Assembly: GCF_030273445.1 (NCBI RefSeq)
Contig: NZ_CP120678.1
Span: 528,501-592,500 of the forward strand
Reading direction: 5' to 3'
Source: Selenobaculum gibii
GTDB taxonomy: Bacteria > Bacillota > Negativicutes > ICN-92133
Length of the DNA: 64,000 bases
How positions within the stretch are numbered: the stretch's first letter is position 1; the number at the start of each line of letters is the position of its first letter. Both the position numbers and the translations under genes were made by a program. Below are positions 43,308-52,764 of this stretch, in pieces. The notes beneath the pieces are model-generated. The model was not told the origin of the DNA. It worked only from the letters and a program-made list of their open reading frames with translations, and searched no databases.

Positions 43308-44830
43308 AAAATAAAATTTCGCGAAGAAATTTTTTAAAGTTGGTAAGCAGTACAGGTGTTTTAGGAACTAGTGTATTAGCAGCAGGATGTAGCGGCAAAC
43401 CTTCTGGAGGTACTGGTTGGATGCCGAATCAATACGAAGGATCAAAAAACTATCCGATAAAAGTAAAAGGCAGAATTGCAATTGATAGCAAGAATCCATC
43501 AATTATGCGCGATGATGCGAAATGCATTTTATGCGGTCAATGTTTAGAAGTTTGCCAAAATGTAATGAGTGTATATGGAAGCTATGAACTACCGATAAAG
43601 GATGATACCCCTTGTGTGCATTGCGGACAATGTACTTTGTGGTGTCCAACGGGAGCAATCACGGAAAAATCAAACATCAACGAGGTAGTAAAAGCATTAA
43701 ATGACCCGACTAAATTTGTCATCGTGCAAACCGCACCAGCAACACGGGTTGGATTAGGGGAGGAATTTGGACTTGAAGCGGGTACAATCGTTGAGGGAAA
43801 ACAAGTAGCTGCATTAAAAAAAATAGGATTTGATGCGGTAGTTGACACAACGTATTCGGCAGATTTAACAATTATGGAAGAAGCATCGGAAGTTGCTCAT
43901 CGAGTGCTGAAAGAACCGAATAAGCTGCCTCAATTTACTTCGTGTTGTCCGGGATGGGTAAAATTTTGTGAATACTTTGGATCCGATATTATGGAACATT
44001 TATCAAGCTGTAAATCGCCACAACAAATGCTTGGTCCATTAATAAAAACTTATTATGCGAAGCATAAAAACATTCATCCGAAAGATATTGTTTCTGTTTC
44101 TATCATGCCTTGTACGGCAAAAAAATACGAATGTAATCGTCCCGAAATGAATGCAGCAGGAATAATGTTGGGGGATAAAAATATTCGTGATGTGGATTAT
44201 GTCCTAACTACACGCGAATTAGCGAGATTGATAAAAATGAATAATATTGATCTAACTACACTCGAAGATACTGAATACGACTCAATTCTAGGAGAAGGTA
44301 CAGGGGCAGGAAAAATTTTTGGTACTACAGGTGGAGTAATGGAAGCTGCAGTTCGTACTTTATATTGGTTGGTAACAAAGCAAGATCCGCCAGAAGTGTT
44401 ATTAGATTGGCAGGCAGTTCGCGGATTAGCAGGGGTAAAAGAAGCCTCGGCAAATGTACCGGGTGTTGGTGAAGTAAAAGTTGCAGTATGTAGCGGGTTA
44501 AAAAATGCGCGTATTATTATGGAGAGAATTCGTAATCATACGGCACCTTGGCAATTTGTTGAATTTATGGCTTGCCCAGGCGGATGTATTGCTGGTGGTG
44601 GACAGCCAAGAACTTCCCTGCCACCAAGTGATGAAGTAAGAACTTTAAGAATGCAAAATTTATATAAACTGGATAGTAAGAGAAGCGTAAAGCGTTTAAG
44701 TCATACAAATAAAGAAGTGCAAGATTTATATGATCAATTTTTAGAAAAACCACTGAGTAAAAAAGCTGAGCAATTATTGCATACGCATTATACAGATAGA
44801 AGTTATCAATTGACAATAAAAAATAAGTGA
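43304..44830 (+). CDS. [FeFe] hydrogenase, Tat-exported lipoprotein (copy 2)
   Basis: 508 residues from the ATG at 43304, six bases after GGAGGGG. Paralogue of copy 1 over its full length: Tat motif SRRNFLK, lipobox LAAGC (Cys29), two ferredoxin clusters (CILCGQCLEVC, CVHCGQCTLWCP) and a complete H-cluster (TSCCPGW, MPCTAKK, MACPGGCIAGGGQP). First gene of cassette 2, with its own elaborate leader. It consumes or produces H2 on the outer face of the membrane; the direction cannot be told from sequence. Confidence 0.95.
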   Translation: MKNKISRRNFLKLVSSTGVLGTSVLAAGCSGKPSGGTGWMPNQYEGSKNYPIKVKGRIAIDSKNPSIMRDDAKCILCGQCLEVCQNVMSVYGSYELPIKDDTPCVHCGQCTLWCPTGAITEKSNINEVVKALNDPTKFVIVQTAPATRVGLGEEFGLEAGTIVEGKQVAALKKIGFDAVVDTTYSADLTIMEEASEVAHRVLKEPNKLPQFTSCCPGWVKFCEYFGSDIMEHLSSCKSPQQMLGPLIKTYYAKHKNIHPKDIVSVSIMPCTAKKYECNRPEMNAAGIMLGDKNIRDVDYVLTTRELARLIKMNNIDLTTLEDTEYDSILGEGTGAGKIFGTTGGVMEAAVRTLYWLVTKQDPPEVLLDWQAVRGLAGVKEASANVPGVGEVKVAVCSGLKNARIIMERIRNHTAPWQFVEFMACPGGCIAGGGQPRTSLPPSDEVRTLRMQNLYKLDSKRSVKRLSHTNKEVQDLYDQFLEKPLSKKAEQLLHTHYTDRSYQLTIKNK

Positions 44831-44845
44831 TGTGAGGTGAAAAAG

Positions 44846-45640
44846 ATGTCTACGACGAAAGGGGTATTAGTAGATTTAACAAAATGTATTGGTTGTGGCA
44901 GCTGCACTGTAGCATGCAAATTGTGGAATGGAACTGATTTTAATAAAGAAAAGCCGGCGACAAATGAGACTGGAAAAGAAGCGGTTTTAAATGATAAAAA
45001 CTGGACGATTGTAACAAAACACGAAATAAAAGACAATCAGGGGAATCCTATATGGCGTTTTGTTAAACAACAATGTATGCACTGCCTTGAGCCAGCTTGT
45101 GCATCTGCTTGTTTTTCGAAAGCCTTGCAAAAGGATGAAAATGGTGCGGTGGTTTATTATCCGGATTTATGTGTCGGTTGTCGATATTGTATGGTAGCAT
45201 GTCCTTTTGATGTTCCTAAATATGAATGGGAAAAAGCGCTGCCTTTTGTAACGAAGTGTCAAATGTGTTCATCGAGGATTGCGCATGGAGAGGCGCCGGC
45301 TTGTGTTGGTGTTTGCCCAACGAATGTGATGACATTTGGTAATCGTGATGATTTATTAAAAGAAGCTGAGCGTAGAATTCATAGTGATGCAAAGTATATA
45401 CAAAAAATTTATGGAGCGACTGAAGTTGGTGGGACAAACTGGCTGTATATTTCAGATGTTGATTTTGAAAAGCTTGGTTTTAAAACGCATTTAGAATCGA
45501 TACCACCATCTACGTATACAGAGCGTTATTTATCAAAAGTACCGTTTTTAGCAGTTGGTTGGGGAGCTTTTTTGGCTGGTCTTGCTTACTATAGTAATAG
45601 AAGAAGTAAATTGGAAAAAGAAAAACAACAAGAAGAGTAG
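44846..45640 (+). CDS. Four-cluster ferredoxin-like electron transfer subunit (copy 2)
   Basis: 264 residues from the ATG at 44846 (GAGGTG seven bases upstream; GTG 44837 is part of the SD). The same four cysteine sets as copy 1 (CIGCGSCTVAC, CMHCLEPACASAC, CVGCRYCMVACPFDVPKYEW, CQMC...CVGVCP) and the same C-terminal anchor helix VPFLAVGWGAFLAGLAYYSNRR. A short insert (TNETGKEA) near residue 40 is specific to this copy. Bridges hydrogenase 2 to NrfD. Confidence 0.93.
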   Translation: MSTTKGVLVDLTKCIGCGSCTVACKLWNGTDFNKEKPATNETGKEAVLNDKNWTIVTKHEIKDNQGNPIWRFVKQQCMHCLEPACASACFSKALQKDENGAVVYYPDLCVGCRYCMVACPFDVPKYEWEKALPFVTKCQMCSSRIAHGEAPACVGVCPTNVMTFGNRDDLLKEAERRIHSDAKYIQKIYGATEVGGTNWLYISDVDFEKLGFKTHLESIPPSTYTERYLSKVPFLAVGWGAFLAGLAYYSNRRSKLEKEKQQEE

Positions 45641-45652
45641 GAGGGGATAGAT

Positions 45653-46906
45653 ATGGGGCGCACATATAAACAACTAGATTTTTTAGGTTGGAAGTTTACA
45701 ATTACGCCGATTCGATTTATATTAACTGGATTTGTAGCGATATGCGCGGCAATTATTGTAGTTCGTCTCTTAACAGGATTCGGTCTGGTAACAAATTTAA
45801 ATGATCAATGGCCGTGGGGCTTATGGATTGCTTTTGATGATATGGTAGGGGTAGCACTTGCCGGTGGCGGATATGGTTCTGCGTTATTGGTTTATAGCTT
45901 TCGCTATCAAAAGTATGAAGAAGTTGCACGCGGTGCATTGTTAACTTCTTTGTTTGGTTATATTTTAGTTATGGTTGGATTACTCCTTGATATTGGTCAA
46001 TGGCATAACTTTTGGCGACCAATGGTATCAATGGGATATACTTCAGTTTTATTTGCGGTATTAGTTTGTGTATCTATTTATGTAACAGTAGCTGGCTTAC
46101 AATTCTTTTGTGAAATTGTTACAGAGAGAATTAGCGAAAGAGTAAATAAAATCGCCATGAGAATTGTTCCCTTTTTAATTTTCATCGGAATTATTTTTCC
46201 GGTAATTCATCAGGCAACTTTGGGCGGATTATTCTTAATTATGAAATCAAAAATGGATCCGATTTGGTGGAGTGAATTGATGCCGCTTTACTTTTTACTT
46301 TCTTCATTTTTTGTTGGATCGGCAATGTTATGCTTGGAGACGGAACTAGCAAGAAGAGCATATTCGCATACAATTCCAGTCGATGTATTGAAAATGTTGT
46401 CTCGTGTAGGCGGCAGAGTTATGATTGCTTATGTACTGATTCGATTTGGCGATTTATACTGGAATGACAAAATTGCGTTTTTATTTGATGGATCATTTTC
46501 TAGTAATATGTTTTGGCTAGAAATGGTGGCAGGAATATTTATTCCGATAGCAATCATTTTTAGTTCATTGGCAAATCAACGGGCATGGTTAGTCACTTAC
46601 GGGACTTTAACAGTAGGTGGCGTAATTTTAAATCGTATGAATTATACATTTACTTCTATGTTGAGTTATCATGGCACAGGATACTTCCCTTCGATATGGG
46701 AGATTTTAATTAGTGTTGGGTTAGTAAGCCTAGGATGCTTAATTTATTGCTTTATTGTAGAAAATTTCAATATTCTTGGCGGAGCACATGCGATTCAAAC
46801 TAAAATATTAAATTCGTTCGCCAATAGTGAAAATTCATGGGCAAAATGGATTGCTATGGGGAAACAGTATCAAGATGAAGTGCATGCACAAAGTAAAAAA
46901 ATCTAA
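45653..46906 (+). CDS. NrfD-family membrane subunit (copy 3)
   Basis: 417 residues, about ten helices, with RLLTGFGLVTNLNDQWPWGLWIAFDDMVGVALAGGGYGSALLV and IWWSELMPLYFLLSSFFVGSAM. AGGAGGGG seven bases before the ATG. It is last in cassette 2. It differs from copies 1 and 2 at FDDMVGV (others FDVFTGV/FDVMTGV) and carries a longer C-terminal tail of about 35 residues. Presumed quinone-reactive membrane partner of hydrogenase 2. Confidence 0.92.
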   Translation: MGRTYKQLDFLGWKFTITPIRFILTGFVAICAAIIVVRLLTGFGLVTNLNDQWPWGLWIAFDDMVGVALAGGGYGSALLVYSFRYQKYEEVARGALLTSLFGYILVMVGLLLDIGQWHNFWRPMVSMGYTSVLFAVLVCVSIYVTVAGLQFFCEIVTERISERVNKIAMRIVPFLIFIGIIFPVIHQATLGGLFLIMKSKMDPIWWSELMPLYFLLSSFFVGSAMLCLETELARRAYSHTIPVDVLKMLSRVGGRVMIAYVLIRFGDLYWNDKIAFLFDGSFSSNMFWLEMVAGIFIPIAIIFSSLANQRAWLVTYGTLTVGGVILNRMNYTFTSMLSYHGTGYFPSIWEILISVGLVSLGCLIYCFIVENFNILGGAHAIQTKILNSFANSENSWAKWIAMGKQYQDEVHAQSKKI

Positions 46907-46957
46907 AAAAATGATAGTTGGGCAAATCATTTCTTGCCCTAACTATCATTTTTTTAT
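46905..46957 (+). terminator. Terminator at the end of hydrogenase cassette 2
   Basis: AATGATAGTTGGGCAA pairs with TTGCCCTAACTATCATT (one bulge) followed by seven T. Confidence 0.92.
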
Positions 46958-47034
46958 TTATCTATCAAGTAATATATGGTAATATAATGTCGAGAAAAGA
47001 AGAAGGAATGTATTGGACGATGGTGGGTGAATTA

Positions 47035-49170
47035 ATGTATCAGAAGATTTTGAATTTATTTGAGGCTATTGAAAAACTTCCTGTAGTAAGTTCTATACGA
47101 AATGGACTAGTAATGACAATACCAATTGTATTGATTGGCTCATTCATTCTAATCTGCAAAAATATTCCTATTGAAGAGTATCAAAGTTTTTTATCTTCAT
47201 TTGGCAATGGTGTTATTTTAAACATTATGAATTATATCTATGATGCTACTTTTGGAATGTTGGCAGTTTACATTATGTTAGCAATTAGCAGTGTATATGC
47301 GAGAGATAATATAGAATTATACGGTTCTAAGTATGGAATCCCATTAACAGCAGTTACTTGCTTTTTTATTTTTACAGGCGTTTCAGGAAATAATTTAAAA
47401 TTGACTTCATTTGGTGCATTAGGGGTGTTTACTGGCATCGTATCTGCAATCATTCCAGTTCTTTTCTATCAATATGGAAAAAATATTTCTCAAAAGTGCT
47501 ATTATAAATTTTCTTCAGTTGGTGTAGACAGTAATATAAATAAAGCAATTTCGGAAATCTTTCCGATTTTGTTTATTATTTTTCCTTGTGCGAGCATAAA
47601 CGCATTTGTTGTACAAGGATTAGGATATTCTTCTTTTCAAGATTTTTTTTTACAGATAGCTAACTTGTTATTTTCTCAAGAAGGCAGGTCCTTTTTGGGC
47701 GGAATTTGCTGGGTTTTCTCTACTACTTTTTTATGGTTTTTGGGTGTTCATGGAAGTAATGTTCTGGAAGGAGTTGCACAGCATTTATTTCCCTCAACGA
47801 CAGTCCTTAATGTTCCTGTAATTAGCATGGGGGGAATTCCTCATGAAATTTTGACGAAAGAATTTTTTAATATTTATATTCTTATGGGCGGGTGTGGAAC
47901 TTCGACATGTTTATTGTTGGCGGTTTTTTTCTTTAGCAAACGGAAAAGTAGCCGTGGAATAGCAAAAATTGCGGCAGTACCGATACTTTTTAATGTAAGC
48001 GAAATCTTAATATTTGGGCTACCTATTGTATTTAACCCTATTTTATTTATTCCGTTTATTGGTGTCCCGATTATTGGCTATTGTATTGCTTATTTTTTCG
48101 TAAGTATAGGATTTGTTCCTGTGATAATGCATGATATTCATTGGACGATGCCGATATTTTTTTCAGGTTATTTTGCAACGGAGTCGTACATGGGAGCAGT
48201 GTTACAAGGCATCATTTTGCTTGTAGGTACATTCATTTATCGTCCATTCATTCGGGTATATGATGCAGAAAAAATTCGTATAGCTAAAAATTATTTGCAA
48301 GATTTAATTGATACTTTACAAAAAAATGAGCAAATAAATAAAAATATTATTTTAACACAATTACAAGATCAGCGTGGGAGGTTAGCAAAAGCACTGCTTG
48401 TTGAGTTAAAGGAAGCGTTAAAAGAAAAAAAATTAAAGCTTTTTTATCAACCTCAGCATAATCATTCACAGCAATGTGTAGGTGCAGAGGCTTTATTGCG
48501 CTGGGAAAATGAATTTTTAGGGATGATTTATCCGCCATTAATGATAAAATTAGCGGAAGAAGCAGGCTTTTTAAAAGATTTAGAAAAATTCGTTGTTGTG
48601 CGAGCAGTGCATGATATGGAATTTATTAATTTCAACCGAAAAGAGCCATTAAAAAGTTGTATCAATGTATCGGCTATTACAATACAAGATACAACTTTTG
48701 AAAAGTTTTTAGATGAGGTTTCTAAGAAAAAGTCGGTTCAAAAAGGAAGTATCTGTTTAGAGATTACTGAACAAACTGCTTTATGTTGTGATGAGGATAC
48801 AGAAGCGGTGTTTGCACGAATTCGCAAACGAGGTTTTCAGCTAGCCATTGATGATTTTTCTATGGGACATACTTCATTAAAGTATTTGCAAGTGAATCAA
48901 TTTGATATGGTGAAGCTGGATGGAACACTGGTAAAAAAAATCATGGAGAATCCAAGAGCAAAAGAAATCGTTTCTTCTATCATTGCGTTATCGCATACAC
49001 TTGGGTTTACTGTTTTAGCTGAATATGTAGAAACTGAAAATCAACGAGTTGAATTAGAAAAAGTAGGATGTTTAAACTATCAAGGATATCTTTATAGTCC
49101 CGCGATAGAGTTTGAGGAGTTTATCCGATATATTGAAAAGAGACCAGAAAAAGCTGGCTCAATAAAATAA
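47035..49170 (+). CDS. PTS EIIC-like / EAL fusion (c-di-GMP phosphodiesterase)
   Basis: About 711 residues from the ATG at 47035, six bases after GGTGGGTG; ATGs at 46987 and 47008 lack a good SD. Residues 1-405 are a lactose/cellobiose-type EIIC permease domain with 8-10 helices (HGSNVLEGV, ISMGGIPHEILTKEF, GLPIVFNPILFIPF). A coiled linker (410-465) leads to an EAL domain: EALLRW (E485), NVSA, EITE, DDFSMG, KLDGTLV and AEYVET, all catalytic residues kept. EIIA/EIIB domains are absent, so the EIIC part is probably a sugar sensor controlling c-di-GMP breakdown. Confidence 0.9.
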   Translation: MYQKILNLFEAIEKLPVVSSIRNGLVMTIPIVLIGSFILICKNIPIEEYQSFLSSFGNGVILNIMNYIYDATFGMLAVYIMLAISSVYARDNIELYGSKYGIPLTAVTCFFIFTGVSGNNLKLTSFGALGVFTGIVSAIIPVLFYQYGKNISQKCYYKFSSVGVDSNINKAISEIFPILFIIFPCASINAFVVQGLGYSSFQDFFLQIANLLFSQEGRSFLGGICWVFSTTFLWFLGVHGSNVLEGVAQHLFPSTTVLNVPVISMGGIPHEILTKEFFNIYILMGGCGTSTCLLLAVFFFSKRKSSRGIAKIAAVPILFNVSEILIFGLPIVFNPILFIPFIGVPIIGYCIAYFFVSIGFVPVIMHDIHWTMPIFFSGYFATESYMGAVLQGIILLVGTFIYRPFIRVYDAEKIRIAKNYLQDLIDTLQKNEQINKNIILTQLQDQRGRLAKALLVELKEALKEKKLKLFYQPQHNHSQQCVGAEALLRWENEFLGMIYPPLMIKLAEEAGFLKDLEKFVVVRAVHDMEFINFNRKEPLKSCINVSAITIQDTTFEKFLDEVSKKKSVQKGSICLEITEQTALCCDEDTEAVFARIRKRGFQLAIDDFSMGHTSLKYLQVNQFDMVKLDGTLVKKIMENPRAKEIVSSIIALSHTLGFTVLAEYVETENQRVELEKVGCLNYQGYLYSPAIEFEEFIRYIEKRPEKAGSIK

Positions 49171-49305
49171 ATAGGCAAGTTAGTTGGAGAGGCTTAGTCA
49201 TAAATTCATAAGATAAATTTCTAGCTAATTTGCTAAAAATAGTGATTGTTTTTTAATAAGTTTGTAAAACAGAATAACTGCTTCAAAGCAGATTTGAAAA
49301 AGTGG

Positions 49306-49366
49306 CTCTATAATCAATGTTGTGATGAATTGCAAAATCACAACATTGATTATAGAGTTATTTTTT
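49306..49366 (+). terminator. Long perfect hairpin after the EIIC-EAL gene
   Basis: A 21-bp perfect stem (starts CTCTATAATCAATGTTGTGA, loop GAATTGCAAA), followed by TTATTTTTTATT. It lies 135 bases after the stop; most likely a terminator, unusually long and perfect. Confidence 0.65.
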
Positions 49367-49480
49367 ATTACAAAATAAATAAATTTTTACATTACATAAA
49401 AATGTTTACAAATAAAACTGAAAAATATATTATAAAAACATAATTGTGAAATTTATGCAAATTGTTAAAGGGGTAACAAG

Positions 49481-50303
49481 GGGGACGTTCCTTTTTTGTC
49501 ACTAATAATACATTTGAATATAATTGGAACGGAGAGGTGATAAAATGTCACGCGAAGCAAGAAGGTTAAGTGAAAGTGGATTTTATCATGTAGTATTTAG
49601 GGGAATTAATCATCAAAATATCTTTGAGGAAGAACAAGATTTTAAATATATGCTGGATATCCTCAAAGATTTAAAACAAGAAATGCAGTTTGAGATTCAT
49701 GCATATTGCTTAATGGCAAATCATGTACACATTCTATTGAAAGAAGCCCATCTAGGGGATATATCAACAATAATAAAGAGACTATTAACAAAATATGTAA
49801 TGAAATTTAATAAAAAATATCAAAGAAGTGGAGCTTTAATAGGAAGTAGATACAAAAGTAAAGTAGTAGAAATTGATGAATACTTCATTCCTTTAATTGT
49901 ATATATACATCAAAACCCATTGAAAGCGGGAATTATAAAAAGATTAGAAAGCTACAAATATAGTAGTTTTAATGAATATAGAGGTAAGCAAGAATTTGTG
50001 GATGTAAAATTATCATTAGAAATGCTAGGAATGAAAGAATGGATAAAAGCTCATGAAAAGATGGTAGAAAATGAATTTGAAGTAGAAGGGCGAAAAAAAC
50101 TAAATGAACAAGAAATTCGCCAGATAATCATAAAGAATACGAATAATATAGAGCCGCATAAGATAGGAAGTTTTGAAATAATAGAACGAAATAAAATTTT
50201 GAGGAAGTTGAAAAAATTAGGATTATCAATAAGAGAGATAGAACGAGTAACGGGAATATCAAGAGATATTATAGCGAGATGTTGACAAAAAAGGAACGTC
50301 CCC
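49481..50303 (+). mobile_element. Small HUH-transposase element with 21-bp terminal inverted repeats
   Basis: The left end starts GGGGACGTTCC plus TTTTTTGTCA (49481-49501) and the right end is its exact 21-base reverse complement (50283-50303). Between them is one transposase gene whose TGA stop is the first three bases of the right repeat. Similar G-rich GACGTTCC ends flank Y1 transposase genes in many Firmicutes. No target duplication is evident, as expected of HUH enzymes that insert single strands. Confidence 0.8.
49545..50285 (+). CDS. REP-associated-type HUH transposase (Y1_Tnp)
   Basis: 246 residues from the ATG at 49545 (GAGAGGTGAT upstream). The RAYT-like domain has RLSESGFYHVVFRGINHQNIF, the HUH metal motif HVH in AYCLMANHVHILLKE (about 67-71), and the helix YFIPLIVYIHQNPLKAGI with the probable catalytic tyrosine. 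The C-terminal third ends with a helix-turn-helix-like LGLSIREIERVTGISRDII. It nicks and rejoins single-stranded DNA at hairpin ends. The gene fills the element between its inverted repeats. Confidence 0.88.
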   Translation: MSREARRLSESGFYHVVFRGINHQNIFEEEQDFKYMLDILKDLKQEMQFEIHAYCLMANHVHILLKEAHLGDISTIIKRLLTKYVMKFNKKYQRSGALIGSRYKSKVVEIDEYFIPLIVYIHQNPLKAGIIKRLESYKYSSFNEYRGKQEFVDVKLSLEMLGMKEWIKAHEKMVENEFEVEGRKKLNEQEIRQIIIKNTNNIEPHKIGSFEIIERNKILRKLKKLGLSIREIERVTGISRDIIARC

Positions 50304-50404
50304 AATTGTTCCTTATTTTAAGGTGTTATTTAAAGCATTCAACGAAGTAGGCGGGATTATGTTATAATAGTTTAAAGAATTTTAGTTTGTAAAGAGGTTA
50401 TTAG

Positions 50405-52300
50405 ATGATTTTATCAATTGAAAATTTAACGAAAACGTATGGTGATAAAACTTTATTTGAAAATATTAGTTTTGGTATTGATGAAGGGGACAAAATTGGG
50501 ATTGTTGGTGTAAATGGAACGGGAAAGTCCACTTTTATCAAGACGATTGCCGGGCTACTTCCGGCAGATTCGGGAAACTTGATAAAAGCGAAGACGATGC
50601 GAGTTGGGTATTTAGCGCAAGATAGTGAGTTAGATGCGGAAAATACGATTTTGATGGAAGTGTTTAAAGGAACTGATCCATTAATGCAAGTGTTGCGTGA
50701 GTATGAAATGTTGCTGTCGATTAGCGAAAAAGCGGCTGAAGATAAAAATATACAACAACAATTGCTCAATTTAAGTCAAAAAATTGACGAGCTGGATGGA
50801 TGGCAAATCGAAAGTGATGCGAAGACTGTTTTAACAAAGCTTGGAATACGTGATTATAATCTAAAGGCGGGCCAGCTTTCTGGTGGAATGGCGAAACGGG
50901 TAGCACTTGCGAGTGCCTTGATTCAGCCTTGTGAATTATTGATTTTAGATGAACCTACGAATCATTTGGATAGTGAAACAATTTGTTGGCTAGAAGAATA
51001 TTTGAAAAAAGCAAAAGGCGCACTTTTGATGATTACGCATGATCGTTACTTTTTAGATAAAGTTTCAACAAAGATTCTTGAGCTTGATAAAGGAAAAGCT
51101 TATACATATACGGGGAATTATACAAATTTTCTTGAGTTAAAAATGATGAGGGAAGAACGAGAAGAGGCAAGTGAAAGAAAACGACAAAATTTATTGCGTA
51201 CAGAATTGGCATGGATGCGTCGTGGTGCACAAGCTCGTTCGACAAAACAAAAAGCAAGAATTGAACGGTTTGAAGAATTAAGTAATAGAAAAGTTGATAT
51301 TCAAAACGCTAAAATGGAAATGAGTTTGGGTTCTACACGTCTCGGTAAAACGGTAATTGAGCTTGAAAATGTTAGATATGAAGTAAATGGTGAGAAAATT
51401 ATCAATGATTTTTCCTATATTGTCTTGCGAAATGATCGGGTAGCGATTATTGGGAAAAATGGTTCGGGAAAAACAACGTTACTTAATTTAATTGCTGGAA
51501 AAATTGAGCCGACAAATGGCATCATAAAAATTGGGCAAACCGTTAAAATCGGATACTTTTGTCAAAGCAATGTGGATATGGATGAAAGATTGCGTGCGAT
51601 TGAGTATATTCGTGAAGCTGCGCATTTTATGACGATGGCTGATGGAACAAAGCTTAGCGCAAGTCAATTGATGGAACTGTTTTTATTTCCGGGAAATTTG
51701 CAATGGACGCCAATTGCAAAATTATCCGGTGGGGAGAAAAGACGTTTATTTTTGCTTAGAATTTTGATGAGCGAACCAAATGTATTATTGCTTGATGAGC
51801 CAACAAATGATTTGGATATTCAAACATTAGCGATATTGGAAGATTTTATTGACAATTTTAATGGGGCAATTTTATTTGTTTCGCATGACAGATATTTTAT
51901 TGATCGTTTAGCAGATAAGGTTTTTGCTTATGAGGAAAATGGTAAATTAACGCAATATATTGGTGGATATTTAGATTATAAAGAGATTTTAGATAAGCGG
52001 ACAGAAGATAATAAAACAGTGGTAAATGAGATTAAAACTGCGTCGAAAGAAAAACCTCGTATGGTAGCAACTAAGCGTAAACTTTCATTTAAAGAACAAA
52101 AAGAGTATGATGAAATTGAAGCTGTGATTGCTAGTGCTGAAGGTGAACTAAAAGCCGTACGGTCACAAATCAATATGGCTGGTGCAGATTTTGAACTTCT
52201 TGCACAGTTGACTAAAGATGAAGAGCAGTTAGTAAAAAGGCTAGAGAATTTAATGGAACGATGGGCATATCTTGAAGAAATTGTTGAAGGTCAATCGTAG
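50405..52300 (+). CDS. ABC-F family ATPase (Uup/EttA group)
   Basis: 631 residues, two ABC domains, no membrane segments. Walker A motifs GVNGTGKS (about 36-43) and GKNGSGKT (about 350-357), two signatures (LSGGMAKR, LSGGEKRR), two Walker B/DEPTNHLD and DEPTNDLD sites. The linker (ELAWMRRGAQARSTKQKARIERF) and C-terminal coiled coil (about 560-630) match Uup-type ABC-F proteins acting on ribosomes. An antibiotic resistance role is not evident. AGAGG lies about 9 bases before the ATG. Confidence 0.92.
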   Translation: MILSIENLTKTYGDKTLFENISFGIDEGDKIGIVGVNGTGKSTFIKTIAGLLPADSGNLIKAKTMRVGYLAQDSELDAENTILMEVFKGTDPLMQVLREYEMLLSISEKAAEDKNIQQQLLNLSQKIDELDGWQIESDAKTVLTKLGIRDYNLKAGQLSGGMAKRVALASALIQPCELLILDEPTNHLDSETICWLEEYLKKAKGALLMITHDRYFLDKVSTKILELDKGKAYTYTGNYTNFLELKMMREEREEASERKRQNLLRTELAWMRRGAQARSTKQKARIERFEELSNRKVDIQNAKMEMSLGSTRLGKTVIELENVRYEVNGEKIINDFSYIVLRNDRVAIIGKNGSGKTTLLNLIAGKIEPTNGIIKIGQTVKIGYFCQSNVDMDERLRAIEYIREAAHFMTMADGTKLSASQLMELFLFPGNLQWTPIAKLSGGEKRRLFLLRILMSEPNVLLLDEPTNDLDIQTLAILEDFIDNFNGAILFVSHDRYFIDRLADKVFAYEENGKLTQYIGGYLDYKEILDKRTEDNKTVVNEIKTASKEKPRMVATKRKLSFKEQKEYDEIEAVIASAEGELKAVRSQINMAGADFELLAQLTKDEEQLVKRLENLMERWAYLEEIVEGQS

Positions 52301-52363
52301 GAGGATATCTTATTGTTTGTGTAGAAAATTACGTACAAGATGAATATAAAGGGGAGTTTAATT

Positions 52364-52735
52364 ATGCAATTTAAGTTTTTCCATAATAACTTAAACGTTT
52401 TTGACTTAGAAAAAAGTTTGGCTTTTTATCATGAAGCTTTAGGATTAAAAGAAGTACGCCGTAAGGAAGGGAAGAATTTCACTTTAGTATTTTTGGGCGA
52501 TGGTACTACTTCCCATCAATTAGAGCTGACTTATTTACATGAAAGAAAAGAGCCATATAATTTAGGCGAAAATGAATTCCATTTGGCTTTTTTAGTGGAA
52601 GATTATGAAGCAGCACATGCATTGCATGAAAAAATGGGTTGTATTTGTTATGAGAATAAAGAAATGGGCATTTATTTTATTAGCGATCCAGATGGATATT
52701 GGTTAGAAATATTGCCAGCATCTAGATATCAATAA
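52364..52735 (+). CDS. VOC/glyoxalase I family protein
   Basis: 123 residues from the ATG at 52364 (GGGGAG upstream; the earlier ATG at 52340 lacks an SD). Two beta-alpha-beta-beta-beta modules with metal ligands at FFHNNLNVFD (His), HQLELTY (Glu), EFHLAF (His) and YWLEILP (Glu), which matches the glyoxalase I pattern. Likely lactoylglutathione lyase-like or detoxification of methylglyoxal; the thiol cofactor is uncertain. Confidence 0.85.
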   Translation: MQFKFFHNNLNVFDLEKSLAFYHEALGLKEVRRKEGKNFTLVFLGDGTTSHQLELTYLHERKEPYNLGENEFHLAFLVEDYEAAHALHEKMGCICYENKEMGIYFISDPDGYWLEILPASRYQ

Positions 52736-52764
52736 TAGGGATAATAGAAAGATGGTGTGATGAT

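Noticed and set aside
49246..49443. A 65-residue plus-strand frame after the EIIC-EAL gene
   Set aside because: It runs through a perfect 21-bp hairpin with T-run, has no SD, and the translation is low-complexity Lys/Asn/Phe; it reflects the terminator and AT-rich DNA.
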